A stretch of 64,000 nucleotides of DNA, from NCBI RefSeq assembly GCF_005233875.1, contig NZ_SZPZ01000006.1:1-64000 (forward strand), read 5' to 3'. Under the pieces are notes generated by a model. The model ran no database searches, was not told the DNA's origin, and was given only the letters and a program-made list of their open reading frames with translations. Position numbers and translations under genes: made by a program. Positions 8,517-16,355 of this stretch are shown here, piece by piece (position 1 is the first letter of the stretch; every line of letters begins with the position of its first letter). Source of the DNA: Kribbella jiaozuonensis. GTDB taxonomy: Bacteria; Actinomycetota; Actinomycetes; Propionibacteriales; Kribbellaceae.

Positions 8517-9092
8517 ATGAGTGATGAGCAGAACAAAAAGGAAGCGGCTGCCGTCGCAGCTTTCGCCTTCGAAATGGGCGTTCTCAAGCGTCAACGGCGG
8601 TCCGGATGGTGGCATGCCGGTGTCCGTGATCCCGAATCGATCGCAGAGCACAGCCTGCGCGTCGCGCAATTGGCTGGCCTGATTGCGGCGGCGGAAGGTG
8701 GTGACCCTGCGAAGGCCGCCTACATGGGCCTTTGGCACGATTCGCAGGAGACGCGGATCGGGGATATCCCGCATAGTGCTCGACCGTACGTGGACGCAAA
8801 GCCGAACGTTGATATCACCAAAGATCAGGTCGCCGGGATGGCTGAGCCGATCGCGGACTCTGTTATCAAAGCAGTCGAAGAATACGAGGACAAAGCGTCT
8901 CTAGAGGCGATCTGCGCTCGGGATGCTGACAAGCTCGAATGCCTCATTCAGGCGGTCGAGTATCGCGACCTCGGAGTTCAGCGCGTTCAAAGCTGGATCG
9001 ACACGTCTTACGCCTCCCTCAAGACGGACACGGCTCGGCGGGTGGCAGATGAGGCGCTGGCGATTTCCCCACTCAGTTGGCGCGAGAAGTGA
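8517..9092 (+). CDS. HD-domain phosphohydrolase (YfbR/HDDC2-like)
   Basis: 191 aa from ATG 8517, chosen over ATG 8502 because GAGGGAG lies 6-7 nt upstream. HD-domain ligands are visible: H in ESIAEHSLRVA, the HD pair plus downstream acidic residues in LWHDSQETRIGDIPH, and a final Asp in CARDADKLECL. The family (YfbR, HDDC2) dephosphorylates deoxynucleoside 5'-monophosphates. In AICEs a copy regularly follows the regulator gene; why is unknown, but altering nucleotide pools or processing a signal nucleotide are possibilities. The stop overlaps a GTG that could start the next gene. Confidence 0.8.
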   Translation: MSDEQNKKEAAAVAAFAFEMGVLKRQRRSGWWHAGVRDPESIAEHSLRVAQLAGLIAAAEGGDPAKAAYMGLWHDSQETRIGDIPHSARPYVDAKPNVDITKDQVAGMAEPIADSVIKAVEEYEDKASLEAICARDADKLECLIQAVEYRDLGVQRVQSWIDTSYASLKTDTARRVADEALAISPLSWREK

Positions 9093-9094
9093 CC

Positions 9095-9310
9095 ATGACC
9101 GACGAAGGGACGAACTTGCCGACTGACTGGTGGATGACAGACGACGTGGCAACCTTCCTCGGCGTCTCCGATTCAACCGTGCGGTCCTACGTTGCTCGTC
9201 AGCAGATCCCAGCTCCGGATCGAATGTTCGGCCGGTCGCCGGGATGGAAGCCCAAGACGATCCAGACCTGGCATGCGTCCAGGCCGCGCAAGTCGCGGCC
9301 TGCGGGCTGA
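9095..9310 (+). CDS. Excisionase-like HTH protein (Xis)
   Basis: About 71 aa. A MerR/AlpA-type winged helix is visible: WWMTDDVATFLGVSDSTVRSY, then a wing rich in basic residues (PGWKPKTIQTW). Such proteins direct the integrase towards excision. ATG 9095 is used; GTG 9089 (overlapping the HD stop as GTGA) is an alternative in the same frame. In many AICEs xis is followed at once by int on the same strand; here a TIR cassette follows and no intact integrase is seen in the window for this element. Confidence 0.7.
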   Translation: MTDEGTNLPTDWWMTDDVATFLGVSDSTVRSYVARQQIPAPDRMFGRSPGWKPKTIQTWHASRPRKSRPAG

Positions 9311-9408
9311 ACGACTCGTTTGATGGGACTTTCAATAATCATCGGATGGGGGCATAATGCAGCCCTCAGTTCCGGCATCAAGCGCTTCTCTGAAAGGAAT
9401 AGCTGGTA

Positions 9409-9792
9409 ATGGCTCCTCCTCGGGCATTCGTTAGTTTCGAGATGGAAGACAAATGGGCGCGGGATTTTCTCTCTCAGCACGCCAAGGACAAGAATAATGC
9501 CATAGAGTTTGTGGACTATTCGGTTAAGAATCCATGGGACAACTCATGGAAGACAAATTGCAAAATCCGAATCGGACAGACTAAGGGCACGATTGTTCTG
9601 ATCGGGCCAACAACGTATCAGTCGGAAGCTGTGCTGTGGGAGATTGCGGAGACTGCGCGGCAGGGCAATTATGCTTTCGGGATCCAAATCAATAAAGACA
9701 AAACTCACACTATTCCCGCGGGCTTGGGTCCCGAGAATGTGATCCGTTGGGACTTCGCGCAGATCGTAAAGTGGCTCAATACCTGGGTGTGA
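9409..9792 (+). CDS. TIR-domain protein, ThsB-like
   Basis: 127 aa, essentially one TIR-like domain of the ThsB/MTH538 type. Strand 1 is RAFVSF (5-10), the central strand is TIVLIGPTT (61-69), followed by YQSEAVLWEIAETA where E78 sits at the position of the catalytic glutamate of TIR NAD-processing enzymes, and a closing VIRWDF (111-116). ThsB proteins of Thoeris systems make a cyclic-ADP-ribose-type signal from NAD when phage infect. GAAAGGA precedes ATG 9409. The base composition is much lower in GC than the flanking AICE genes, pointing to recent acquisition as cargo. There is no ThsA gene; the next two genes would have to supply sensor or effector. Confidence 0.75.
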   Translation: MAPPRAFVSFEMEDKWARDFLSQHAKDKNNAIEFVDYSVKNPWDNSWKTNCKIRIGQTKGTIVLIGPTTYQSEAVLWEIAETARQGNYAFGIQINKDKTHTIPAGLGPENVIRWDFAQIVKWLNTWV

Positions 9793-9797
9793 GCGCA

Positions 9798-10115
9798 ATG
9801 AACTATATTGATCGACTGGCAGAAGGTATCCGTTCCAAGATCCCTTCGAAAAGGCTTCCGGATGAGGATGCTTCGGATTTGTTCCGAATGTACGCAGTTC
9901 TCCTCCTTGCCAAGGGGGTCAGTGTGACCGCCTCAGACGTACATAACGCGTGGGTTGCGTGGATGTTGGAGACGGATGACTCGCATGAATCCCTCGTTCC
10001 CTACGAGGATCTTGCGCCGAGTGTTGCCGCTCAGGATGAGCCTTATGTTGAGGCGATTAAGGCGACGGCTCGCGAACAGGGGAAAGACGATGGCGACGCC
10101 GTCGAGCTTCGATGA
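9798..10115 (+). CDS. Small protein with RyR-like (ryanodine receptor repeat) signature
   Basis: 105 aa from ATG 9798, 5 bp past the TIR stop. The core VHNAW (48-52), HESLVPYEDL (63-72) and QDEPYVEAI (79-87) resembles the RyR domain pattern (vHe-W ... hp-LvPydeL ... D-yveai) known from ryanodine receptors and from some prokaryotic proteins. The N-terminal half is helical and may be a partner-binding segment. RyR domains in bacteria have been proposed to sense nucleotide ligands. It overlaps the next gene by 26 bp. Assignment is by eye on a short domain, so it needs a profile search; a DUF of unknown function is the alternative. Confidence 0.55.
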   Translation: MNYIDRLAEGIRSKIPSKRLPDEDASDLFRMYAVLLLAKGVSVTASDVHNAWVAWMLETDDSHESLVPYEDLAPSVAAQDEPYVEAIKATAREQGKDDGDAVELR

Positions 10116-10617
10116 CGACCTGTTTCCCAAGGGTGTGCCCGTAGAGGAAGCGGAGCGGCAACGACTCTTCGAGCTCTACAAGATTATGGTGGCCAGCTCT
10201 GAGGCTTTAGTGGGCCGTCGTCAAGGAGTAAATACTTTCTTCTTGACAATTAACGGCGCGCTGCTGACGGCTATCGGATTGCTGTTGAGCAATGGAAAGG
10301 ATCCTCGATTACAAGCTGCAGGCATTGTTGTTCTCGCAATCACGGGTTGCATCCTTTCGCTAGCATGGACCAGTCTCATTTTATCTTTTGGGCAATTGAA
10401 TAAGGGGAAGTTCGCAGTCATAAATCGTATTGAAGAAGATCTTCCGGCTGCGATCTTCCTTGCGGAATGGAAGGCACTCGGTGAGGGGAGGAAGCCGAGC
10501 ATCTACCGGACATTCACCTCGCGCGAGGTTTGGGTTCCGAAGGTCTTTCTCTTCGTCTATGCGTTGACTGCCCTGTTGGCGGTGCTGATCGCGGTCGGCC
10601 TCTGGAAGCCCAAGTGA
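10090..10617 (+). CDS. RipA-like three-helix membrane protein, probable effector
   Basis: 175 aa from ATG 10090. Two helices (about 47-65 and 74-98) and a third at the C-terminus (about 152-172) flank a conserved cytosolic part. The patterns LYKIMVASSEALVGRRQG, LNKGKFAVINRIEEDLPA, FLAEWKALGEG and FTSREVWVPKVF fit the RipA family of octameric membrane proteins. Low-GC codon use matches the TIR and RyR-like genes, and the 26-bp overlap with the latter implies co-translation. In the cassette it is the likely membrane effector. The first 45 codons of a longer frame (from 9955) overlap the RyR-like gene and are rejected. A tRNA-Tyr att copy lies 90 bp downstream. Confidence 0.65.
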   Translation: MATPSSFDDDLFPKGVPVEEAERQRLFELYKIMVASSEALVGRRQGVNTFFLTINGALLTAIGLLLSNGKDPRLQAAGIVVLAITGCILSLAWTSLILSFGQLNKGKFAVINRIEEDLPAAIFLAEWKALGEGRKPSIYRTFTSREVWVPKVFLFVYALTALLAVLIAVGLWKPK

Positions 10618-10705
10618 GAGCAGTCGAGGCTCGCAGTGCGGAACCAGTGCGGAGCCCCCGGCACCGAGAGGTTTCTGCGCAGGTCAGAGCGAGGGCATCA
10701 CCCCT

Positions 10706-10755
10706 CTGTAAATCTGTCGGCGTATGCCTACGCAGGTTCGAACCCTGCACCCGCC
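10706..10755 (+). repeat. Attachment site copy 1: 3' end of tRNA-Tyr
   Basis: The segment starts at the anticodon loop CTGTAAATC (anticodon GTA) and continues through the variable arm, the T arm GCAGGTTCGAACCCTGC and the acceptor strand ACCCGCC. The 5' half of a tRNA is absent, so this is an attachment-site copy, not a gene. It matches 16283-16332 at 49 of 50 positions. Confidence 0.85.
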
Positions 10756-10767
10756 ACACGCGAGAAA

Positions 10768-10805
10768 AGAGCCCCTGACCTGCGGAAACGCAGACCAGGG
10801 GCTCT
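10768..10805. terminator. Hairpin beside att copy 1
   Basis: AGAGCCCCTG (10768-10777) pairs perfectly with CAGGGGCTCT (10796-10805), and TGCG/CGCA extend the stem around a GAAA tetraloop. A close relative stands at the same place after att copy 2 (16356-16393). It can end both tRNA-Tyr transcription and leftward integrase transcription. Confidence 0.7.
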
Positions 10806-10813
10806 CGTGTTGT

Positions 10814-10839
10814 GTCCGGTGGTGTCCGGCCGCGTCCGG
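10814..10839. repeat. Three 10-bp-phased GTCCGG repeats, candidate Int arm sites
   Basis: GTCCGG begins at 10814, 10824 and 10834, exactly one helical turn apart, between the att core and the integrase stop. Degenerate versions (GTCCGG, GTCCGC, GTCCTG) with the same 10-bp phase follow att copy 2 at 16414, 16424 and 16434. Tyrosine integrases bind such arm-type repeats; this role is inferred. Confidence 0.4.
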
Positions 10840-10871
10840 TGATCTACGGCTGTCCTTGCCCTATTCCTGCC

Positions 10872-11955
10872 CTAGCTAGAGGCCTCCTCCAACGCCGTCG
10901 CTGCCATGAGGACCCGGAGGGCAGTCTGGGCCTGGCCCTCGATGCAGCCCGCGTAGACCTCCAAGACGACCTTTGGCGGAGTTGCCCGCCCACTCCGAGA
11001 CCTGCGTTGCAGTCACGCCGCCGTTGAGTTGGAAGGTGATGCCGGCGTGCCGAAGGTCGTACGGCCGGGCCGCGAGCTTCTTGGCGACCTGATCGTCGGT
11101 CAGGACCTTGTGGCGAGCCTTGGCCCCCACTCGGCTCACGGTGTTGGGGTGCACCGGCTTGCAGTAGGCCACGGGGACCGGGCGGCCGAAGCGTCCCGTG
11201 CGGGTGACGAACAGGTGGCCGTCCGGCCCAGCACCGAAGAGTTCGACGTGCCGCCTGAGCACCTGGACGAGTTCTGGATCCGCCGGAACTCGCCGGGTGG
11301 TGTTGTCGGGTCGGTGCTTGAGCGAACGCTCCTGTCGTACGGAGCCGTCATCGCTCCAGCGAGCGCCCGTCTGCTGTGTAGAGCCGTCGAGCAACAGCTC
11401 GCCCCAACCTTCATCCGGAAGGTCGATGAGATTGTCCAGGCTCAGGTGCCTGGCTTCTGCGGGCCGCATCATCGCGTAGTAGAGGCAGGCGAAGTACGCC
11501 TCCAGCCATGGGCAGAAATCACGGATCTCAGCCAGTAGCCGCTTGACGGTACTTCGGTTGGGCAGCTGACGCGGGTCGATTCGGACGCTGCTCCGCGGTG
11601 ATTCCCACTGGATCGTGTCGAGCGGATTGGCAGGCAGCAGACCGAGCGGTACGGCGTACTGAATCGCCGCGTGCAACGTCGCTCGCCGCCTGGTGATCGT
11701 CTTTGCTGCGGCCGGCTTCCCGTCGCTGCGGGTAGCTAGCTTGTCGAGCACACCGGACAGGACCTCGTTCTGTTCAAGGTCCGCCACGTCCAGTGTGTTT
11801 CCTTTCAGCCATTCGATAGCCGACTCGTACTCCGTTGGCGGGACAGCCTGCACGATCGGCACTCCATCCCGCGCGACCTTGCTGAAAGCCCAGTTGTGCA
11901 ACGCCTTCCGGATGTCTGCGTCCGTAGGCCGACCATTGCCGCGACCGAGTAACAT
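10872..11955 (-). pseudogene. Tyrosine recombinase (integrase), N-truncated and frameshifted
   Basis: The core-binding part begins MLLGRGNGRPTDADIRK, i.e. about 80 or more N-terminal residues usual in this AICE integrase group are absent. The catalytic domain has Arg I in AMMRPAEARHL and the HxxR region RPYDLRHAG; the usual AGHS is AGNS. At about 10968-10976 (AAAGG on the coding strand) one extra base shifts the frame just before the catalytic tyrosine: read in the next frame the end is VVLEVYAGCIEGQ..., closing at TAG 10872-10874. The main frame ends instead at 10876 with nonsense residues. Either a true inactivating mutation or a sequencing error in the run; with the missing N-terminus I judge it dead. 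It belongs to the element right of att copy 1. Confidence 0.75.
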
Positions 11956-12520
11956 CGTTGCATGCGGCGCACCCCTGGCGTCCCGGATTGAAGACGGTGT
12001 GCGCGCAGCGCGCGAGCGAGGCTGGCAGCCCTATGTCATCCCAACGGACGCTGCGCTTCCATGGCTTGAAGGGCAGGATCTAGCCGAGGTTTCAGTCGTC
12101 AGCGGCAACCGCGGTCCCGGCGAGCCTAAGCGCACGCCGAAAGCAGACGCGGTGGCTGTGGTGCCGACCACCTTCAATACGCTCAACGCCTGGGCGAACG
12201 GCAGCGCCAACACGTATCCGCTCACGATCCTGTGCGCGGCACTCGGCTCTCGTACCCCCATCGCAGCAGTCCCGTTCGCCAAAGACGACCTAGCCGGCCA
12301 CCCGGCCTGGCTAGCGTCGCTGGCTGTGCTCCGCTATGCGGGAGTGCGAGTGATCGATCCCCATGACGGCTCGGCCGCATCGCTCAAGCCTGTTGTATAC
12401 GGCACAGGGGATCGAGTCGCCGACAACTTTCGATGGGACTGGGTTCTCCGCGAACTCGAACCTCTAACCCAGTATCCAGGCGATCAAGAAGTTCTTAAAT
12501 TTACATTTCCCAAATGCTAA
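11936..12520 (+). CDS. Flavoprotein (phosphopantothenoylcysteine decarboxylase fold), N-terminus lost
   Basis: About 190 residues of a flavodoxin-like HFCD domain: VACGAPLASRIEDGVRAA (first strand and phosphate loop), PTDAALPWL, then KADAVAVVPTTFNTLNAWANG, the classic FMN-site N-T-(L/V)-N-x-W-A pattern, and TPIAAVPFAKDDLAGHPAW. In intact relatives a few hydrophobic residues of strand 1 come first; here the frame runs straight into the truncated integrase on the other strand, and the only nearby start is TTG 11936. It thus looks as though a deletion joined this gene to the integrase at about 11936-11965. The stop (12518-12520) abuts the stop of the convergent helical-repeat gene. Substrate unknown; may be untranslated. 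Confidence 0.6.
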   Translation: MPRPSNIVACGAPLASRIEDGVRAARERGWQPYVIPTDAALPWLEGQDLAEVSVVSGNRGPGEPKRTPKADAVAVVPTTFNTLNAWANGSANTYPLTILCAALGSRTPIAAVPFAKDDLAGHPAWLASLAVLRYAGVRVIDPHDGSAASLKPVVYGTGDRVADNFRWDWVLRELEPLTQYPGDQEVLKFTFPKC

Positions 12521-15034
12521 TCACTCTCGGTGCTCCACAGTTGGTCGGCGGCCATAAAGATTGAGTACGGTCTCAGCCGAATCCCTGACAATTCGCGAAC
12601 CATGCAAGTCGAATAGAGCACGCACCTCCTGCTCGCACCATAGGGTCTCGGGAGTGAGCGCCTGATCACGTCTTGCTGCTGCCAAACCCTCCAAAGCTCC
12701 AAGCGCCACAGCAAGACCCGGCCTGGCAAGTAGCGAAATGACGCGGTCGGCTACCGCGTTTCCTAGGGCCAAGTCTGGCAGCACACTGAGGTATGCCAGC
12801 CATTTAGAAACGTTGCGCATGACGCGAGGATCCTGATCGTGAGACAGCTGTATCAGGATGATTTCTGGCCATTCCAGCGCCGGTGCGCTGACCGCCGCGA
12901 AAAAGCAGGCCCGTGCAGCCTCGCTGCGTACTCTACTTTCTCTCGAACCAACGTCGCGCAGTGTTGCCATCTGCATTTCTTCGGGTGTTGCGATATCGAA
13001 CGCTAGATAGAAGCTCCGACACGCGGCGTCGAATTGCCCCTCTGGCAGTGCGAAAAACGTATGGTCTAAGTCATGGCCTGCCCACGGGATACTCTTCGAG
13101 GTCAACTCGGACTTAACTTCAGGAGGCAGTTTAAGTGGCCAAGCATGAGACATCAGGGCATCTAGTGCATCGAGCTTCCCGTCGTTTGGTAACGCAGGAT
13201 CACTCAACGCGGCCGTTAGGCGAGGCCAAAGATCTGTTCTGCCCTGGGATGCAATGAGATAGGCCGCCATCGCGAATGGCGACCAGGTATATCCCGTATA
13301 AACGCCATTTACAGCGTCTTGTCGCATGGAATCTAATGTGCTTCCGACCGTTTCGACGGCCTTGTCCAGATCTGCACTCGATGGCGGTTCGCCAAGCAGG
13401 CCTTCTATCAATGCTGCGGTGTGCTCAAGCCCATCAAGTCTAGAAAGCACCTCTTTGGGCTTCGGGGCGTCAAGCGCTGCGTACACTCGAATGCAATCAA
13501 TAGCAAGAACGTCTGGCGACTGACTTGCCACCTCAACGGTTTTGGCCCATTCCGCGCGAACATCCACTGAGACAGCCGGCCAATTGATTTTCGATGCCAA
13601 CCTGGCCATGGCCGAAAATATCAATTGATCCGCTGCTGATCTCGGGAAGTCGACCAATTTTAGGGTCGAGGAAGCGATGTACTCCATGTCAACTTTTCGA
13701 TTTCCAGAAACGATCGCATTGGCGGTCTTGAGTGCCTTTTCAACGAGCGACCAGTCCGCCGCGCGTGACCCTTTGACCCGACCGCTCGCGTTCTGGCTGG
13801 CATACCTGATTGCTAACCCTAGGCCGCGGTCACAGTGCAGCGTCGAAATCAGATCGGCCGCGAAGTCGATCAGAGCTAGATCCGCACTAGTAACAAATTC
13901 CTGGCTGTTTCGCGTATCGATTAGTTTCTCAGCCGCGAGCTTGATGGTGGCGAACGAGCCCTGAGCTCTTAGGTTGTCAAGGAACGGGCGGAGGTGATCC
14001 TCAGAATCTCCCTGCCTGAATAGCCGGATCGCCTCTTCGTACCACTCTAGGTAATTCGGCTCGCTTGACAGTCTGACGGCAAACACGTTTCCCACTGTCT
14101 GGCGCAGCCGTGCCGTGCGAGCCATATTTCCCGTTAATTCAGCATTTAGCAGCGATGAGTACAGGAGCTGAAGCGCGGTGTCGCCACCTCCCAGGATAAT
14201 GCCCTGTCTTCCCCTGGGTGAATACTTCTGTTTGAATATCTCATCGACGACTGTGGTCATCGCTGACAATGCATCTTGTACTGGGCGTGCAGCTGCATTC
14301 GGAAACGGAGCCCTCACGACTTCGGTCCACGATCGGTCGAGGTGATCTCCAGTATTTACGAGAAGGGACCGCGCATTACTGGTCGTTAGTTCAGTCAGTC
14401 GACGCTGAGAAACAGCCGCATTCCAACTGATACCTCTAGATACTGCGAAATCGTCCCAGTCGTCGTCTAGATCGGCGAGAGTCTCAACTACCTTGCTCGC
14501 AAACGCGCGTGCTTCTGACTTACGACCGGACTGCAGGGATTGAAAAGCGCATTGTTGAAGTAGAATTCCGGTCGCCAGATTACGGGAAGAGGAGCCGCCG
14601 AGGGTACTATCCTGGATAGCTGAAGCGAGTTCTGCGAGCAAGCTGACGTAAGCGTCCGGCTTGTCGAGTTCGCTGCTCGAAATCGCCGCGAGAAGAGCAG
14701 CAGCCGCCCGTTGCCCCAATGCCAGCTCGTCATCTTCCGCCTCGGCGACCAAGCGGTTAAGACCATCCAGGATGCTTACGGATTCAAGAGCCTGCCGTGC
14801 GGCGTCTGGAATCGCATATCGCTCGATGGGGGTTCCAGGCTGGTTCTCTTGCCCGTCCTCTGAGAGGTCGCGATAGGTCGCATATTCTCGCCACTTGAAC
14901 TGAACCACGAGAGCAAGTAACTCTGCGCCTTTCGCGCTGTCGCTTTTGAAGTTCGGATGTGGAGCAACGTCTCCGGGTGACAGGCAAGCTACGAGCCACT
15001 CGATGTGAAGGTCGCCGCTACTGCTCGTCATCAC
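12521..15034 (-). CDS. Large helical-repeat protein of unknown function, putative defence component
   Basis: About 837 aa (GTG 15034 overlapping the upstream stop as GTGA, or ATG 15031). No catalytic motif is visible. The sequence is almost entirely alpha-helical; the C-terminal 250 residues show HEAT-like units such as SRVRSEAARACFFAAV, DPRVMRNVSKWLAYL and GLAVALGALEGLAAA. No signal peptide or membrane helix. GC content is low for this genome. It forms a strict two-gene operon with the 283-aa membrane protein. Large repeat proteins paired with a membrane or Rossmann-type partner are common in prokaryotic immunity as sensors or scaffolds, so I infer, without proof, a defence role. It lies inside the element bounded by the tRNA-Tyr att copies. 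Confidence 0.7.
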   Translation of the reverse strand: MMTSSSGDLHIEWLVACLSPGDVAPHPNFKSDSAKGAELLALVVQFKWREYATYRDLSEDGQENQPGTPIERYAIPDAARQALESVSILDGLNRLVAEAEDDELALGQRAAAALLAAISSSELDKPDAYVSLLAELASAIQDSTLGGSSSRNLATGILLQQCAFQSLQSGRKSEARAFASKVVETLADLDDDWDDFAVSRGISWNAAVSQRRLTELTTSNARSLLVNTGDHLDRSWTEVVRAPFPNAAARPVQDALSAMTTVVDEIFKQKYSPRGRQGIILGGGDTALQLLYSSLLNAELTGNMARTARLRQTVGNVFAVRLSSEPNYLEWYEEAIRLFRQGDSEDHLRPFLDNLRAQGSFATIKLAAEKLIDTRNSQEFVTSADLALIDFAADLISTLHCDRGLGLAIRYASQNASGRVKGSRAADWSLVEKALKTANAIVSGNRKVDMEYIASSTLKLVDFPRSAADQLIFSAMARLASKINWPAVSVDVRAEWAKTVEVASQSPDVLAIDCIRVYAALDAPKPKEVLSRLDGLEHTAALIEGLLGEPPSSADLDKAVETVGSTLDSMRQDAVNGVYTGYTWSPFAMAAYLIASQGRTDLWPRLTAALSDPALPNDGKLDALDALMSHAWPLKLPPEVKSELTSKSIPWAGHDLDHTFFALPEGQFDAACRSFYLAFDIATPEEMQMATLRDVGSRESRVRSEAARACFFAAVSAPALEWPEIILIQLSHDQDPRVMRNVSKWLAYLSVLPDLALGNAVADRVISLLARPGLAVALGALEGLAAARRDQALTPETLWCEQEVRALFDLHGSRIVRDSAETVLNLYGRRPTVEHRE

Positions 15035-15882
15035 TCAATCTCCCGGTCAGAGATGCGGGTATTCCGGGCCTGGTCTAAGAGGGCCTGCATATTTTCGACT
15101 TCAACTGTAAATAGCAAATTCGAGGAGAGGCTTGATTGAAATTCGTCTTCGGTGGCGCAGATGATGAACTGGGCGTCGTCTAGATCATAGCCCGCCGCCT
15201 GAAGGAGGCGGTGGCCGTCCTCGGTCGTTATCGGCTCGTCTGCGAAGTCCACGGCAGCCAAGATCAGAGGAGTTTCGGGATAGCTCTCCCTGGCACTTCT
15301 CATCTTGGCGAGCGTCCGCTTCTTGACCAGCGCCTGTTGAGCCGCGGAGAACGCAATCACGATCGCAGTGACGTTCGAAAGCTTCATGTTCTGCTCTTCA
15401 AGCCGAACGCATAGTGCGTCTGGGTTGACGGCCCTTGCTGTGGTCAGAAGTCTCTGACGCCACGAGCCGTCGAGAAATGGGGACGCGTAGAACAGGACCA
15501 CTGGCTGCGACCGTGGCTTCCTCTCGAGTTGCGGTTGCGCTAGCTCCTCAGCGGGTTGCGCCGCGCTGCTCATCGCCGGCGCGCCTGCGCCTTGCGAGAG
15601 CGCGACCGGCCCGTTGAAGGTCGAACCCTGCAGGTTAATCGTGGGTCCGGGGCCGCTGGTTACTTGGCCTCGATCGACCCAGCGGCGTCCCAGGAGGATG
15701 AGTGCCGTCAGAGCGATCGTCGTGCCAGCTACGAACCACCACGAATGCTGCCGGACGTAGTCGAGCGGACCGGGCCACTTATCCAGGCCAGCTGCCCTAT
15801 CGAGCGCGAGGCCACCCACCTGGCCGACCCAAAGAAGACCGACGGCGACGACTGCCGCCCAGAGAGCTTCCCGTCGGCCCAC
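15031..15882 (-). CDS. Two-TM protein with cytosolic Rossmann-like domain
   Basis: 283 aa, GTG start 15882 with GGAGCG five bases upstream. Two membrane helices (about 7-27 and 48-66) are followed by a linker with TINLQGSTFNGPVALSQGAG, a motif style seen in linkers of conflict-system proteins, then an alternating strand/helix domain (about 126-245): VVLFYAS, ALCVRLE, TAIVIAFSA, PLILAAVDF, QFIICATEDEF. It resembles TIR-like or other Rossmann folds but lacks a certain catalytic residue. Couples by GTGA overlap to the 837-aa gene. I do not recognise a family; predicted membrane-anchored sensor or effector. Confidence 0.65.
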   Translation of the reverse strand: MGRREALWAAVVAVGLLWVGQVGGLALDRAAGLDKWPGPLDYVRQHSWWFVAGTTIALTALILLGRRWVDRGQVTSGPGPTINLQGSTFNGPVALSQGAGAPAMSSAAQPAEELAQPQLERKPRSQPVVLFYASPFLDGSWRQRLLTTARAVNPDALCVRLEEQNMKLSNVTAIVIAFSAAQQALVKKRTLAKMRSARESYPETPLILAAVDFADEPITTEDGHRLLQAAGYDLDDAQFIICATEDEFQSSLSSNLLFTVEVENMQALLDQARNTRISDREIE

Positions 15883-16282
15883 TTACGCTCCACAGATTCT
15901 TGTGGTGGGTGGCACTCACGGTGCCGTCGGGTAGGTAGCGTATCGGTTGAAGTGACCGAGATCACTCGCGACCCCGCCCTCATCGGGGTTCGGCTGCGAG
16001 GCCGGCCGGCTCTTGGCATCGGCCGAGCGATCTGGGCGACCGACGGGAAGCTCGCCTGACGGCGACCAGCCGGTCACTTGGAGCCAACCATGCAGCTCCG
16101 TGCGTGTCCGCGGTTCCTGACGCTCGGCCGAAGGACTGACACACCTCGAACTGGCCAGGTCAACACTGATCACGGCGACGGGGGCATCGGACCTTGCAAG
16201 GAGGAGTAGGCGCGCCCTAGCCATGCCCTGAGGGTGGCAGGAAGGGGCATTTCTGCTGGTAAGAAGGCGTTTGTGGACTGGG
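15883..16282. other. Gene-free stretch upstream of the two-gene operon
   Basis: About 400 bp with no convincing gene; open frames here have poor codon bias and no ribosome sites. It should hold the promoter of the leftward 283/837-aa operon, though I cannot name a clear -35/-10 pair. It ends at att copy 2. Confidence 0.5.
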
Positions 16283-16332
16283 CTGTAAATCTGTCGGCGT
16301 ATGCCTATGCAGGTTCGAACCCTGCACCCGCC
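16283..16332 (+). repeat. Attachment site copy 2: 3' end of tRNA-Tyr
   Basis: Same 50-bp tRNA-Tyr 3' half as at 10706-10755 with one difference (T for C in the variable arm, GCCTATGC versus GCCTACGC). The upstream bases do not form a tRNA 5' half. It marks the right end of the second element. Confidence 0.85.
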
Positions 16333-16355
16333 GCCAGCTTCCAGCAAGCGTGACA

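Noticed and set aside
9409..10617. Complete Thoeris system
   Set aside because: ThsB-like TIR is present but no ThsA (SIR2/SLOG or TM-macro) gene is found in the window.
10639..10755. Complete tRNA-Tyr gene at att copy 1
   Set aside because: No matching 5' acceptor and D arm precede the anticodon loop; only the 3' half is present.
10968..10976. Programmed frameshift in the integrase
   Set aside because: AAAGG is slippery-looking, but no downstream pseudoknot is obvious, the N-terminus is also missing, and tyrosine integrases are not known for this; decay is the simpler reading.
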